This document shows positions 44,699 to 53,915 of a stretch of 64,000 nt of DNA, piece by piece. This stretch comes from Acidovorax temperans (GTDB taxonomy: Bacteria; Pseudomonadota; Gammaproteobacteria; Burkholderiales; Burkholderiaceae_C): assembly GCF_006716905.1 (NCBI RefSeq), contig NZ_VFPV01000001.1, positions 111,001-175,000 on the forward strand, in the 5' to 3' direction. The stretch's first letter is position 1. Each line of letters opens with the position of its first letter. The position numbers and the translations under genes are program-made. The notes beneath the pieces were generated by a model. That model did not search any database. It was not told the origin of the DNA and saw only the letters and a program-made list of their open reading frames with translations.

Positions 44699-46492
44699 AT
44701 GGGAATTCACTTCGAATCAGCCGCCACGGCCACTCGGCCTCAAGAAGCCGACCGCCCTGGCCATGCACCGGCGGGCCGCAGACATCCGTCACGCACCAAA
44801 GGCCTGCAGGCCATGGTTATCGGCTTCATCGCCATGGCACTGATCGTAACGGGCGCCTTGATAGGCCTGGCCCTCTACACCAAATGGCAAGATGCCTTGG
44901 TCGCCCAGGAACGCCAAAGCGCCAACCTGGCCCGTGTGCTGCAAGAGCAAACGCTGCGGGTTCTGGCTCCCATCGACCTAGCCACGCAGCGCATGCGCGA
45001 TGCTGTGGCCAACGGCAGCCTCCATCCCTCAGACTTCACACGGCTGGCCAATGAAACCGGGCTGGTGCCAGACATCCTGACCCAGTTGTCACTGGTCGGA
45101 GCAGATGGCCGGTTCGTGGCCAGCAATCTGGACCCTGATGGCCAAAAAACCGGCCCCGTGGATCTCTCGGAGCGCGAGCACATCCAGATCCACCTCGAGC
45201 CAGGGCGCAACCCCGACCTGCGCAAACAGCTCACGCGCAATGGCCTGTTTGTCGGCAAACCCGTGCTGGGCAAAGTCTCGGGTAAATGGACACTCCAGCT
45301 GTCACGCCCGATCGTTTCCCCAAAGGGCCGCTTACACGGGGTCGTGGTGGCCTCCGTCAACCCCGATTACTTCGAAACGGTGTTCAGCGATGTGGACTTG
45401 GGCCCCGGCGGAGCTGTAACGCTGTTGGGTGATGACAACACCTTGCGCGCACGTGTCTCTGGAGGTCAAGCCACCGGCATGGGCCAGGTGCTCAAGCCGG
45501 CCAGCGACCACCCTCTCCTGGACGTCAACAAACCCGAAGGCACCTACACCCGCGTGAGCGAAGTGGACAACATGGAAAGAATCACCGCGTTTCGGCGCGT
45601 GCCCGGATACCCGCTCAACATGCTGGTTTCCAACACCACAGAGGCCGCGCTGGAGGAATGGCGCGGCATGCGCAACGTCACTCTGGTGGTGGCCCTGTTA
45701 CTGGGGGTTGCCATCGTGGCCAGTGGCGTGGGCTTCCTGCGCGGCGTTCGCCGACTTGAAGAATCGCACGCCGCATTGGCGGTGAGCGAAGCACAAGCCC
45801 AATCCGCCAGCCAGGCCAAAAGCGAATTCATTGCCGCCGTATCGCATGAGCTGCGCACACCGCTGACCAGCATTCGCGGTTTTGCGGAACTGATGGAGCT
45901 GCGGCTCAAAGAACCCTCGTTCCGCGAAGCTGCCACGCTCATTCGCCAGGCGGCAGACCATCTCAATACGCTTTTGACCGAGATCCTGGACCTTGCCAAA
46001 GTCGAGGCGGGAGCCATGCCCATCGTGCTCGCACCCCACCCTGTTCGCGAACTTGTACAAAACACCGCCGATTTCTTTGCCATCTCAGCGGCACAGAAAG
46101 GGCTGGCACTGGCCGTTTCGGTCCCCGACGAAACCCCGGAAATGCTCGTTTGCGACGGCCTGCGGCTCAAGCAGATTCTGAACAACTTGCTGTCCAATGC
46201 GCTCAAGTTCACCGAGCAAGGCGAAGTTCGGCTGGAGGTGGAGCCGCAAGGCGCGCAACTGCGCTTCCACGTGATCGACACCGGCCCCGGAATCCCGGAA
46301 CATTTGCACGAGCTGATTTTTGAGAAATTCCGCCAGGGCAGCGCACAGGTCAGCAATGAACATGGCGGCACAGGCCTGGGGCTGGCACTGTCCCGCGCTC
46401 TGGCAGAGCTGATGCAGGGAGAACTGTCGGTGTCTTCGGTGCCAGGTGAAGGTGCCCGATTCACGCTGACCTTGCCCTGCACTACACCGTAG
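44699..46492 (+). CDS. Cache-domain sensor histidine kinase
   Basis: 597 aa. TM1 about residues 40-62 (VIGFIAMALIVTGALIGLAL), extracytoplasmic double-Cache-like domain (DGRFVASNLDPDGQKTG, GRLHGVVVASVNPDYFETVF, DNMERITAFRRVPGYPLNML), TM2 about 320-345 (NVTLVVALLLGVAIVASGVG), HisKA with phospho-acceptor His383 in FIAAVSHELRTPLTSIRGFA, HATPase with NNLLSNALKFTEQG, VIDTGPGIPEH and GGTGLGLALS. All kinase motifs present. No response regulator is adjacent, so it is an orphan whose partner lies elsewhere. Confidence 0.92.
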   Translation: MGIHFESAATATRPQEADRPGHAPAGRRHPSRTKGLQAMVIGFIAMALIVTGALIGLALYTKWQDALVAQERQSANLARVLQEQTLRVLAPIDLATQRMRDAVANGSLHPSDFTRLANETGLVPDILTQLSLVGADGRFVASNLDPDGQKTGPVDLSEREHIQIHLEPGRNPDLRKQLTRNGLFVGKPVLGKVSGKWTLQLSRPIVSPKGRLHGVVVASVNPDYFETVFSDVDLGPGGAVTLLGDDNTLRARVSGGQATGMGQVLKPASDHPLLDVNKPEGTYTRVSEVDNMERITAFRRVPGYPLNMLVSNTTEAALEEWRGMRNVTLVVALLLGVAIVASGVGFLRGVRRLEESHAALAVSEAQAQSASQAKSEFIAAVSHELRTPLTSIRGFAELMELRLKEPSFREAATLIRQAADHLNTLLTEILDLAKVEAGAMPIVLAPHPVRELVQNTADFFAISAAQKGLALAVSVPDETPEMLVCDGLRLKQILNNLLSNALKFTEQGEVRLEVEPQGAQLRFHVIDTGPGIPEHLHELIFEKFRQGSAQVSNEHGGTGLGLALSRALAELMQGELSVSSVPGEGARFTLTLPCTTP

Positions 46493-46693
46493 CCCCACGG
46501 AGAGAAGTAAGACACTCCCCGCTGCGTGATGTGGAAAAACTTCAGAGCTTTGGACTGGCGGGCACACACTTGAAGGCATCAGATCCTGGGAAAGCAAGCC
46601 TAGATTAACGGAGCGACCTGCGTAAAGGCGCGTTTACGAAGCAATGAGAGCGGCGACATTCCGTCCTCGTCTTTTTGCAGTTTTTCCGGCCCA

Positions 46694-46721
46694 TAAAAAA
46701 AGCCAGCGCATGCGCTGGCTC
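46694..46721 (-). terminator. Intrinsic terminator of ompW
   Basis: Minus strand: AGCCAGCGCATGCGCTGGCT, a perfect 10-bp self-complementary stem, then TTTTTT. It lies 47 bp after the ompW stop. Confidence 0.85.
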
Positions 46722-46767
46722 TTCCCCACCTAGGAATACACGCAACATCGCTGTTGCGTTTGGCTCA

Positions 46768-47364
46768 TTAGAAGCGCCAGCCGAGGCCCACGCCCACCAG
46801 AACGGGATCCACCTTGAAGGTGCCGATCTTGGCGCCAGCGAGGCTGACGTCGGTCTTGATGAAGACCTTCTTCACGTCCAGGTTCAGGTACAGGTTCTTT
46901 TGCAGAGGGATGTCCACGCCGACTTGCAGGGCAGCACCAAAGCTGTTGCGGTCGATATCCACACCGGCAGGCAGCTTCACGCTGGAGAAGCGGGTGTAGT
47001 TGATACCAGCGCCCACATAGGGCTTGAAGCCGGCAGCGTTGAAGTGGTACTGCACCAGCAGCGAAGGAGGCAGGTTCTTGAGCGTACCGATCTTGCCACC
47101 CAGAACGCTAGAGCTCAGGTCGTGCTTTTGGGGCACAGTCAAAACCAGCTCAGCAGCGACGTTGGGGGTGAAGAAGTACGACACATCGACTTCAGGAATC
47201 ACCTTGTCGTTCACCGACAGACCCAAACCGGTGCTGTCTTTGTTGGCGCTATCCAGGTTCACGGCACGGGCACGCACGAGCCAAGGGCCTTCGGCTTGCT
47301 GCGCAAACGCAGCGCCAGAAGTCAGTGCGCAAAGAACGGCCACGGCCAGCAGGTTTTTCTTCAT
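46768..47364 (-). CDS. ompW: OmpW-family outer-membrane protein
   Basis: 198 aa from ATG 47364. Signal peptide MKKNLLAVAVLCALTSGAAF; eight-stranded barrel with PWLVRARAVNLDS, VDVSYFFTPNVAAELVLTVP, LPPSLLVQYHF, KPYVGAGINYTRFS and a terminal aromatic (GLGWRF). OmpW is linked to small hydrophobic molecules and to anaerobic or stress control in proteobacteria. An FNR-like site lies 72 bp upstream. Confidence 0.93.
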   Translation of the reverse strand: MKKNLLAVAVLCALTSGAAFAQQAEGPWLVRARAVNLDSANKDSTGLGLSVNDKVIPEVDVSYFFTPNVAAELVLTVPQKHDLSSSVLGGKIGTLKNLPPSLLVQYHFNAAGFKPYVGAGINYTRFSSVKLPAGVDIDRNSFGAALQVGVDIPLQKNLYLNLDVKKVFIKTDVSLAGAKIGTFKVDPVLVGVGLGWRF

Positions 47365-47435
47365 ACAGAACTCAATGCAGTTGAACGGGGACGGCCCCCG
47401 TGCATGTATTGGGCCTGTTAGCGAAATGGTCAACC

Positions 47436-47449
47436 TTGCTGCAGATCAA
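47436..47449. promoter_or_regulatory. Candidate FNR/ANR box upstream of ompW
   Basis: Minus strand TTGATCTGCAGCAA against TTGAT-N4-ATCAA: one mismatch. Position fits activation or repression of ompW by an oxygen-sensing FNR-type regulator, which is known for ompW in other bacteria. Confidence 0.4.
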
Positions 47450-47520
47450 ATAGTCCGTGTTTACCCGCAAGGTCATCACCCCCGCGTATAAGGCCGCGGG
47501 TTCTACGCATCCAGGACGTT

Positions 47521-48504
47521 TCAGTGGGCGCTGCGGCCTCTGAGGCGCTGAATGAACGTCACGGCAACCAATACCAGCGCACCTGCAGCCAAGCCAAAGA
47601 TCGCATTGAGGCCGTTTGGCACGACCACGGACCACAAAGAGCCTGCCGGCCATGCGGCTGCAGAAGCAGCCCAAGCCTCCACCGCATGATGAACGACCGG
47701 GATGCCGTGCACCAAAATACCGCCCCCCACCAGGAACATCGCCGCGGTGCCAGCCACCGACAGGCCTTTCATCAACCAGGGGGCCGCCCACAAAATGCCC
47801 CGACCCAGCGCCTGCGCAAAGCTGCTGCCCTTGCGATGCAACCACAGGCCCAGGTCATCCAGCTTGACGATGCCTGCCACCAAGCCATACACCCCCAGCG
47901 TCATGATGAGCGCAATGCCGCTGAGAACAGCCAGTTGCTGCGCAAAAGGTGCCGTTGCGACCGTACCCAGGGTGATCGCGATGATCTCGGCAGAGAGGAT
48001 GAAGTCCGTGCGCACCGCCCCTTTGATCTTGTCCTTTTCAAAGGCCACCATGTCCACGGCGGGATCGGAATTGGCTTTCAACAGACTCTCTTGCTCGGTC
48101 TCTGCTGCCTGAGGGTGCAAAAATTTGTGGGCCAGTTTTTCTGTGCCTTCAAAGCACAAAAACGCGCCGCCTACCATCAGCAAGGGGGTCACAGCCCAAG
48201 GGGCGAATGCGCTGATCAGCAGCGCCGCAGGCACCAGGATCACCTTGTTGATCAACGAACCCTTGGCCACTGCCCAGACGACCGGAATCTCTCGCTCGGC
48301 GCGCACACCGGTCACCTGATGGGCATTGAGCGCAAGGTCATCCCCCAGCACACCCGCCGTTTTCTGGGCCGCCACCTTGGTCATGACGGATACGTCGTCC
48401 GCCATGGCCGCGCTCTTCTTGGCTGCCACCTTGGTCATGAGGGCCACATCGTCGAGGATGGTGGCAATGTCGTCGAGCAGGGCAAGCAGGCTGCCAGCGG
48501 CCAT
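47521..48504 (-). CDS. DUF808 (YedI-like) membrane protein
   Basis: 327 aa from ATG 48504. Starts [20 protein letters not shown]; repeated soluble motif [20 protein letters not shown]; then helices ([80 protein letters not shown]). Conserved, unstudied family; I know no function. Monocistronic on the minus strand. Confidence 0.85.
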   Translation of the reverse strand: MAAGSLLALLDDIATILDDVALMTKVAAKKSAAMADDVSVMTKVAAQKTAGVLGDDLALNAHQVTGVRAEREIPVVWAVAKGSLINKVILVPAALLISAFAPWAVTPLLMVGGAFLCFEGTEKLAHKFLHPQAAETEQESLLKANSDPAVDMVAFEKDKIKGAVRTDFILSAEIIAITLGTVATAPFAQQLAVLSGIALIMTLGVYGLVAGIVKLDDLGLWLHRKGSSFAQALGRGILWAAPWLMKGLSVAGTAAMFLVGGGILVHGIPVVHHAVEAWAASAAAWPAGSLWSVVVPNGLNAIFGLAAGALVLVAVTFIQRLRGRSAH

Positions 48505-48817
48505 GGGAAATCCTTGGAAGTGGTGAAGAGCGCCGACTATAGCAACGCGCCAAGACGTTGCTGTGCCAGACAAGGCCGCAACAACAACGGGGCCGAAGCC
48601 CCGTTCAAAGTCACCCCGCCGCAAACAAGCACATCCGTGCGACTTCAAGCTTCACGGCGCGCAGCGCCTGCGACCATCCGCCAAAAGCGCGCGGCCACAG
48701 CGCCAGGGCAGCCGCGCAAGGGCCGCCCCACAGCGATGGCCGGGACCCCCTTCCCGAATCGCACCAGCGATTCGAGAGAAGGGGGAAGCGGCGCAGCCGC
48801 TCAGGTGGATCGGTCGA
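48505..48817. other. purL - DUF808 gap (313 bp) with a strong hairpin
   Basis: Contains the inverted repeat at 48746-48785 near the purL stop. The rest of the gap holds no supported gene; long open frames here on the plus strand are antisense to purL and rejected. Confidence 0.6.
48746..48785. repeat. Inverted repeat after purL (hairpin, no T-run)
   Basis: CCCCCTTC ... GAATCGC-ACCA-GCGATTC ... GAAGGGGG: two stacked stems of 7 and 8 bp. It lies 33 bp past the purL stop; could be a weak terminator or an mRNA-stabilising 3' hairpin. No T tract on either strand. Confidence 0.6.
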
Positions 48818-51800
48818 TTACCCCACCCACTTGCGCGCATTGCGCCAGATGCGCATCCAGCCGCTGTACTGCGACTGGTCTTCGCTGGTCCAGCTCATCT
48901 GGACGTTGCGGAACACGCGTTCGGGGTGCGGCATCATGGCCGTGAAGCGGCCGTCGGCCGTGGTCACTGCCGTGAGGCCACCGGCGCTGCCGTTGGGGTT
49001 GAACGGGTACTGCTCGGTCGCGCGGCCGTGGTTGTCCACGTAGCGCATGGCGGCAATCGCCTTGTCGGCGTTGCCCCGGTACTTGAAGTTGGCATAACCC
49101 TCGCCATGCGCCACGGCAATCGGCAGGCGGCTGCCCGCCATGCCTTGCAGGAACAGGCTGGGGGACTCCAGCACTTCCACCAGCGACAGGCGGGCCTCGA
49201 AGCGCTCGCTCTGGTTGGTGGTGAAGCGCGGCCAGTCTTGTGCGCCGGGGATGATGTCGGCCAGCTCGGCAAACATCTGGCAGCCGTTGCACACGCCCAG
49301 GCCAAACGTGTCCGTGCGGCCAAAGAAGCCCTGGAACTGCGCCGCCAGCACGGGGTTGAAGGTGATGGAACGCGCCCAGCCGATACCCGCGCCCAGCGTG
49401 TCGCCATAGCTGAAGCCACCGCAGGCGACCACGCCCTTGAAGTCTTCGAGCTTGACGCGGCCGGTTTGCAGATCGGTCATGTGCACGTCGAAGGCCTCAA
49501 AGCCTGCCTCGGTGAAGGCATAGGCCATCTCGATGTGCGAGTTCACACCCTGCTCGCGCAGGATGGCCACCTTGGGTTTGGCAAGGTTGAGGTATGGCGC
49601 GGCCACGTTGTCGGCCGCATCGAAGGTGAGGTGCACGTGCAGGCCGGGATCGGTGGGCTCGCCTGCGGCCGCGTGTTCGGCATCTGCGTTAGCGGGGTTG
49701 TCGCGCTGCTGGCAGATCTTCCAGCTCACGGCGTCCCACACCTGGTGCAAGTCCGCCAGCGGCGCGCTGAACACAGCCTTGGCATCGCGCCAGACCTGCA
49801 ATTCGCCCTTGCCTGCGTCGATTTCGGACGACACCGGACGCGTCTTGCCCACAAAGTGGCTGAACTTGGACAGGCCGTGCTCGCGCAGCGTCTGCATCAC
49901 GTCGTTACGCTCGGCGGTGCGCACTTGCAGCAGCACGCCCAACTCTTCGTTGAACAGCGCCTTCAAGGTGAGTTCTTCTCGGCGGGCACTGACCTGGCCC
50001 GCCCAGTTTTTGGCATCGCCCGTATCCATGCGGCTGTCGCTCACGCCGTCGCCTTCGGTCACGAGCAAATCCACATTCAGCGCCACGCCCACATGGCCCG
50101 CAAAGGCCATTTCCGCAGCCGCCGCCAGCAGGCCGCCATCGCTGCGGTCGTGGTAGGCCAGGATCTGGCCTTTGGCGCGCAGCGCGTTCACGGCGTTGAC
50201 GAGGTTGACCAGGTCTTGCGGATCGTCCACATCGGGCACCACGTCACCGCTTTGGTCCAGCGTCTGGCCCAGGATGCTGCCGCCCATGCGGTTCTGGCCC
50301 TTGCCCAGGTCGATCAGCACCAGCGTGGTGTCGGCCTCGGTGGCATTGAGCTGGGGCGTGAGCGTGCCGCGCACGTCGGACAACGAGGCAAACGCACTCA
50401 CGATCAGGCTGACAGGCGACGTGACTTTTTTCTTGTCCGAACCTTCGCTCCACTGCGTGCGCATGGACAGGCTGTCCTTGCCCACGGGGATCGAGACACC
50501 CAGCGCGGGGCACAGCTCCATGCCCACAGCCTTTACGGTTTCGTACAGCGCGGCGTCTTCGCCGGGCTCGCCACAGGCTGCCATCCAGTTGGCCGACAGC
50601 TTCACGCGCGGCAGCTCGATGGGCGCTGCCAGCAGGTTGGTGATGGCCTCGGCCACGGCCATGCGGCCCGATGCGGGGGCGTTGATGGCGGCCAGCGGTG
50701 TGCGCTCGCCCATGCTCATGGCCTCGCCCGCAAAGCCCTTGTAATCGGCCAGCGTCACGGCGCAATCGGCCACGGGTACCTGCCAGGGGCCGACCATCTG
50801 GTCGCGGTGGCTCAGGCCACCCACCGTGCGGTCACCGATGGTGATGAGGAAGCGCTTGGACGCCACCGTGGGGTGGGCCAGCACGTCGATGACGGCCTTT
50901 TGCAGCGGCACGCCGGTCAAGTCCATCGGTGCGAATTCGCGCACCACGGTCTTCACGTCGCGGTGCATCTTGGGCGGCTTGCCCAGCAGCACGTTCATGG
51001 GCATGTCCACCGGCAGCTTCTGGTCGTCGGCCGTGGCTGCGGGGTCGTGCAGCACCAGCTGGCGCTCTTCCGTGGCCGTGCCGATCACCGCAAACGGGCA
51101 GCGCTCGCGCTCACAGAAAGCTTTGAACTGTTCCAGCGACTCGGGCGCAATCGCCAGCACATAGCGCTCTTGCGACTCGTTGGACCAGATTTCCTTAGGG
51201 CTCATGCCCGACTCTTCGAGCTGCACGGCGCGCAGGTCAAAGCGCGCGCCACGGCCTGCGTCGTTGGTCAGCTCGGGGAAGGCGTTGGACAAACCGCCCG
51301 CGCCCACGTCATGGATGGCCAGGATGGGGTTGCTGCTGCCCTGCGCCCAGCAGTGGTTGATGACCTCTTGCGCACGGCGCTCGATCTCGGGGTTGCCGCG
51401 CTGCACCGAGTCAAAGTCAAGCTCGGCCGCATTGGTACCCGTGGCCATGGAGCTGGCGGCGCTGCCGCCCATGCCGATGCGCATGCCGGGGCCGCCCAGC
51501 TGGATGAGCAGCGAGCCAGCGGGGAATTCGATTTTCTTCGTCAGCTCGGCATCGATCACACCCACACCGCCCGCGATCATGATGGGCTTGTGGTAGCCGC
51601 GCTGCACGCCGCCCACGTTCTGCTCGTATTCGCGGAAGTAGCCGTTCAGGTTGGGGCGGCCAAATTCGTTGTTGAACGCCGCGCCGCCGAGAGGCCCTTC
51701 GACCATGATCTGCAGCGGGCTGGCAATGTGCTCGGGCTTGCCCACGGTGCTACCCCAGAGCTTGGACACGGTAAAGCCCGTGAGGCCCGCCTTGGGCTTG

Positions 51801-52825
51801 GAGCCCCGGCCGGTGGCGCCTTCGTCGCGAATCTCGCCGCCTGCACCCGTGGAGGCGCCGGGGAAGGGAGAGATGGCCGTGGGGTGGTTGTGCGTTTCCA
51901 CCTTCATCAGCACATGCTGCGTTGCGCTACTTTTTTGATAGCTGCTCGCGCTTGATCCATCAGCGCCAGATGCCATTTTTGCCACAAACCGCTCAACCTG
52001 GTGGCCTTCCATGATCGACGCGTTGTCAGAGTACGCCACCACCGTGTGCTGGGGCGCGAGCTGGTGGGTGTTGCGGATCATGCCGAACAGCGATTTGTCC
52101 TGCGCCACACCGTCGATGGTGAACTCGGCGTTGAAGATCTTGTGGCGGCAGTGTTCGCTGTTGGCCTGGGCGAACATCATCAGTTCCACATCGGTGGGGT
52201 TGCGCTTGAGGCCGTTGAAGGCGTTGACGAGGTAGTCGATCTCGTCATCGGCCAAAGCCAAGCCAAAGCGAGTGTTTGCAGCTTCCAACGCAGCGCGGCC
52301 CCCAGCCAGCACGTCCACACGCTCCATGGGCGCGGGCTGCAGCTCGGTGAACAGGGCTGCAGCAGCACTGCGGTCAGCCACCACCGATTCGGTCATGCGG
52401 TCATGCAGCAAGGCGGCGACCTGGCCCAGTTGCTCGGCGGTCAGCTCGGGTGTCTTGCCCAGCAGGCCCGATTTCAGGCTGATACGGTATTCGGTGATGC
52501 GCTCCACGCGGCGGATAGCGATGCCGCAGTTGCGCGCAATGTCAGTCGCCTTCGAGGCCCAGGGCGACAGAGTTCCCAAACGGGGAGTAACAACCAGTGC
52601 GGCACCTTCTTGCGGCCCTTCATAGGGGTCGCCATACGTCAGCAACGCCGCCAGGCGCTCTTGCTCTGCGGCCGTGGGCGGAGCATCGGTGGCAACCAAG
52701 TGCACAAACCGTGCGGCAATGCCACTGATCTTGGGGTGGATGGCCTCGAGGGCGGGCTGAAGTTGCTGAGCGCGGAAGTTGCTGAGGGCGTTGCCGCCCG
52801 CCAGCGTGGTGATGTGCAAGGTCAC
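48818..52825 (-). CDS. purL: Phosphoribosylformylglycinamidine synthase (large, glutamine-hydrolysing)
   Basis: 1335 aa if started at GTG 52825 ([23 protein letters not shown] 52819 is an alternative). Domains: PurS-like N-terminus, linker, FGAM synthase core ([71 protein letters not shown]), and a C-terminal glutaminase with the Cys nucleophile in [20 protein letters not shown] and His/Glu in [14 protein letters not shown]. It converts FGAR, Gln and ATP to FGAM. A palindromic repeat is in frame at 51929-51982 just before [15 protein letters not shown], adding about 18 residues. Confidence 0.95.
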   Translation of the reverse strand: MTLHITTLAGGNALSNFRAQQLQPALEAIHPKISGIAARFVHLVATDAPPTAAEQERLAALLTYGDPYEGPQEGAALVVTPRLGTLSPWASKATDIARNCGIAIRRVERITEYRISLKSGLLGKTPELTAEQLGQVAALLHDRMTESVVADRSAAAALFTELQPAPMERVDVLAGGRAALEAANTRFGLALADDEIDYLVNAFNGLKRNPTDVELMMFAQANSEHCRHKIFNAEFTIDGVAQDKSLFGMIRNTHQLAPQHTVVAYSDNASIMEGHQVERFVAKMASGADGSSASSYQKSSATQHVLMKVETHNHPTAISPFPGASTGAGGEIRDEGATGRGSKPKAGLTGFTVSKLWGSTVGKPEHIASPLQIMVEGPLGGAAFNNEFGRPNLNGYFREYEQNVGGVQRGYHKPIMIAGGVGVIDAELTKKIEFPAGSLLIQLGGPGMRIGMGGSAASSMATGTNAAELDFDSVQRGNPEIERRAQEVINHCWAQGSSNPILAIHDVGAGGLSNAFPELTNDAGRGARFDLRAVQLEESGMSPKEIWSNESQERYVLAIAPESLEQFKAFCERERCPFAVIGTATEERQLVLHDPAATADDQKLPVDMPMNVLLGKPPKMHRDVKTVVREFAPMDLTGVPLQKAVIDVLAHPTVASKRFLITIGDRTVGGLSHRDQMVGPWQVPVADCAVTLADYKGFAGEAMSMGERTPLAAINAPASGRMAVAEAITNLLAAPIELPRVKLSANWMAACGEPGEDAALYETVKAVGMELCPALGVSIPVGKDSLSMRTQWSEGSDKKKVTSPVSLIVSAFASLSDVRGTLTPQLNATEADTTLVLIDLGKGQNRMGGSILGQTLDQSGDVVPDVDDPQDLVNLVNAVNALRAKGQILAYHDRSDGGLLAAAAEMAFAGHVGVALNVDLLVTEGDGVSDSRMDTGDAKNWAGQVSARREELTLKALFNEELGVLLQVRTAERNDVMQTLREHGLSKFSHFVGKTRPVSSEIDAGKGELQVWRDAKAVFSAPLADLHQVWDAVSWKICQQRDNPANADAEHAAAGEPTDPGLHVHLTFDAADNVAAPYLNLAKPKVAILREQGVNSHIEMAYAFTEAGFEAFDVHMTDLQTGRVKLEDFKGVVACGGFSYGDTLGAGIGWARSITFNPVLAAQFQGFFGRTDTFGLGVCNGCQMFAELADIIPGAQDWPRFTTNQSERFEARLSLVEVLESPSLFLQGMAGSRLPIAVAHGEGYANFKYRGNADKAIAAMRYVDNHGRATEQYPFNPNGSAGGLTAVTTADGRFTAMMPHPERVFRNVQMSWTSEDQSQYSGWMRIWRNARKWVG
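51929..51982. repeat. Palindromic repeat, copy 8, in frame inside purL
   Basis: Plus strand CTTTTTTGATAGCTGCTCGC, GCTTGATCCATCAGCGCCAG, ATGCCATTTTTG. On the coding strand it reads [17 protein letters not shown], a segment poor in structure between the ERFVAK strand and the [13 protein letters not shown] core. Confidence 0.75.
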
Positions 52826-52960
52826 GGTAGCGGCCTGTTGGGGTGTGAGGGGTGGGGATGCTTCGCAGGCTGGCCAGGGCGGCCGCCATGAAGCCCGCCA
52901 TTTTACCGGGCATGTGAGGCGCCTACGCGCCACCCAGGGCCCAATGGGATAATTCAGGCC

Positions 52961-53776
52961 ATGACCATCAACATCAAAAGCGCCGAAGACATCGAAGCCA
53001 TGCGGCACGCCTGCCGTTTGGCCTCGGAAGTGCTGGACTACATCGCCCCCCACATCAAGCCCGGCATCACCACCAAAGAGATCGACCGCCTGGGCGCGGA
53101 GTGCATGGCCCAGCAGGGCACCATCTCCGCCACCGTGGGCTACCAGCCCCCAGGCTACCCACCCTACCCTGCGTCGCTGTGCACGTCGGTCAACCACGTG
53201 GTGTGCCACGGCATTCCCAACGACAAGCCCCTGAAAAAGGGCGACATCGTGAACGTGGACGTGACCGTCATCACCAAGGACGGCTGGTACGGCGACAACA
53301 GCCGCATGTACCTGATTGGCGAGTGCTCGATTGCAGCCAAACGCCTGTCGGCAGTGACTTTTGAAGCCATGTGGCACGGTATCCTGCAGGTCAAGCCAGG
53401 CGCCCGGCTCGGAGACATTGGCCACGCCATCCAGAAGTTTGCCGAGGGGCACGGCTTCTCGGTGGTGCGCGAGTTCTGCGGACACGGCATCGGCCAGAAA
53501 TTCCACGAAGAACCTCAGGTTCTGCACTATGGCCGCCCCGGCACGCTGGAAGAGCTGCAACCCGGCATGGTGTTCACCATCGAGCCCATGATCAACGCAG
53601 GCAAACGCGATGTGAAGAACCATGGCAACGACGGCTGGACCATCGTCACCAAGGACCACAGCCTCTCTGCCCAGTGGGAACACACCGTGCTGGTCACCCC
53701 CACGGGCTACGAGGTCATGACCTTGTCGGCAGGGTCTCCTCCACTGCCTAGTTTTGTGACAGCCACGCGCACCTGA
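52961..53776 (+). CDS. map: Methionine aminopeptidase type I
   Basis: 271 aa. [20 protein letters not shown]; His of [11 protein letters not shown]; metal ligands in [20 protein letters not shown] (two Asp), [14 protein letters not shown] (His), [11 protein letters not shown] (Glu) and [11 protein letters not shown] (Glu). It removes initiator Met; depends on peptide deformylase acting first (def is 3 kb away). Divergent from purL, upstream of glnD on the same strand. Confidence 0.96.
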   Translation: MTINIKSAEDIEAMRHACRLASEVLDYIAPHIKPGITTKEIDRLGAECMAQQGTISATVGYQPPGYPPYPASLCTSVNHVVCHGIPNDKPLKKGDIVNVDVTVITKDGWYGDNSRMYLIGECSIAAKRLSAVTFEAMWHGILQVKPGARLGDIGHAIQKFAEGHGFSVVREFCGHGIGQKFHEEPQVLHYGRPGTLEELQPGMVFTIEPMINAGKRDVKNHGNDGWTIVTKDHSLSAQWEHTVLVTPTGYEVMTLSAGSPPLPSFVTATRT

Positions 53777-53915
53777 AGTCAGCGGCAAGAGGCCTGCGCA
53801 CGACTTTTGCTTTGCAGTCAGGGCGTGCGCAGACTCAACCGCGAGCCGGGTCGGCGCACCACTGTCGCACTGTCTGGCTCCGGTTCTTGTCCCTCTTCCT
53901 TCCAAGCCCTGCCCC

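Noticed and set aside
48563..51955. 1130-codon plus-strand open frame opposite purL
   Set aside because: Low-complexity His/Gly/Arg-rich translation typical of the antisense frame of a high-GC gene; purL has all catalytic motifs.
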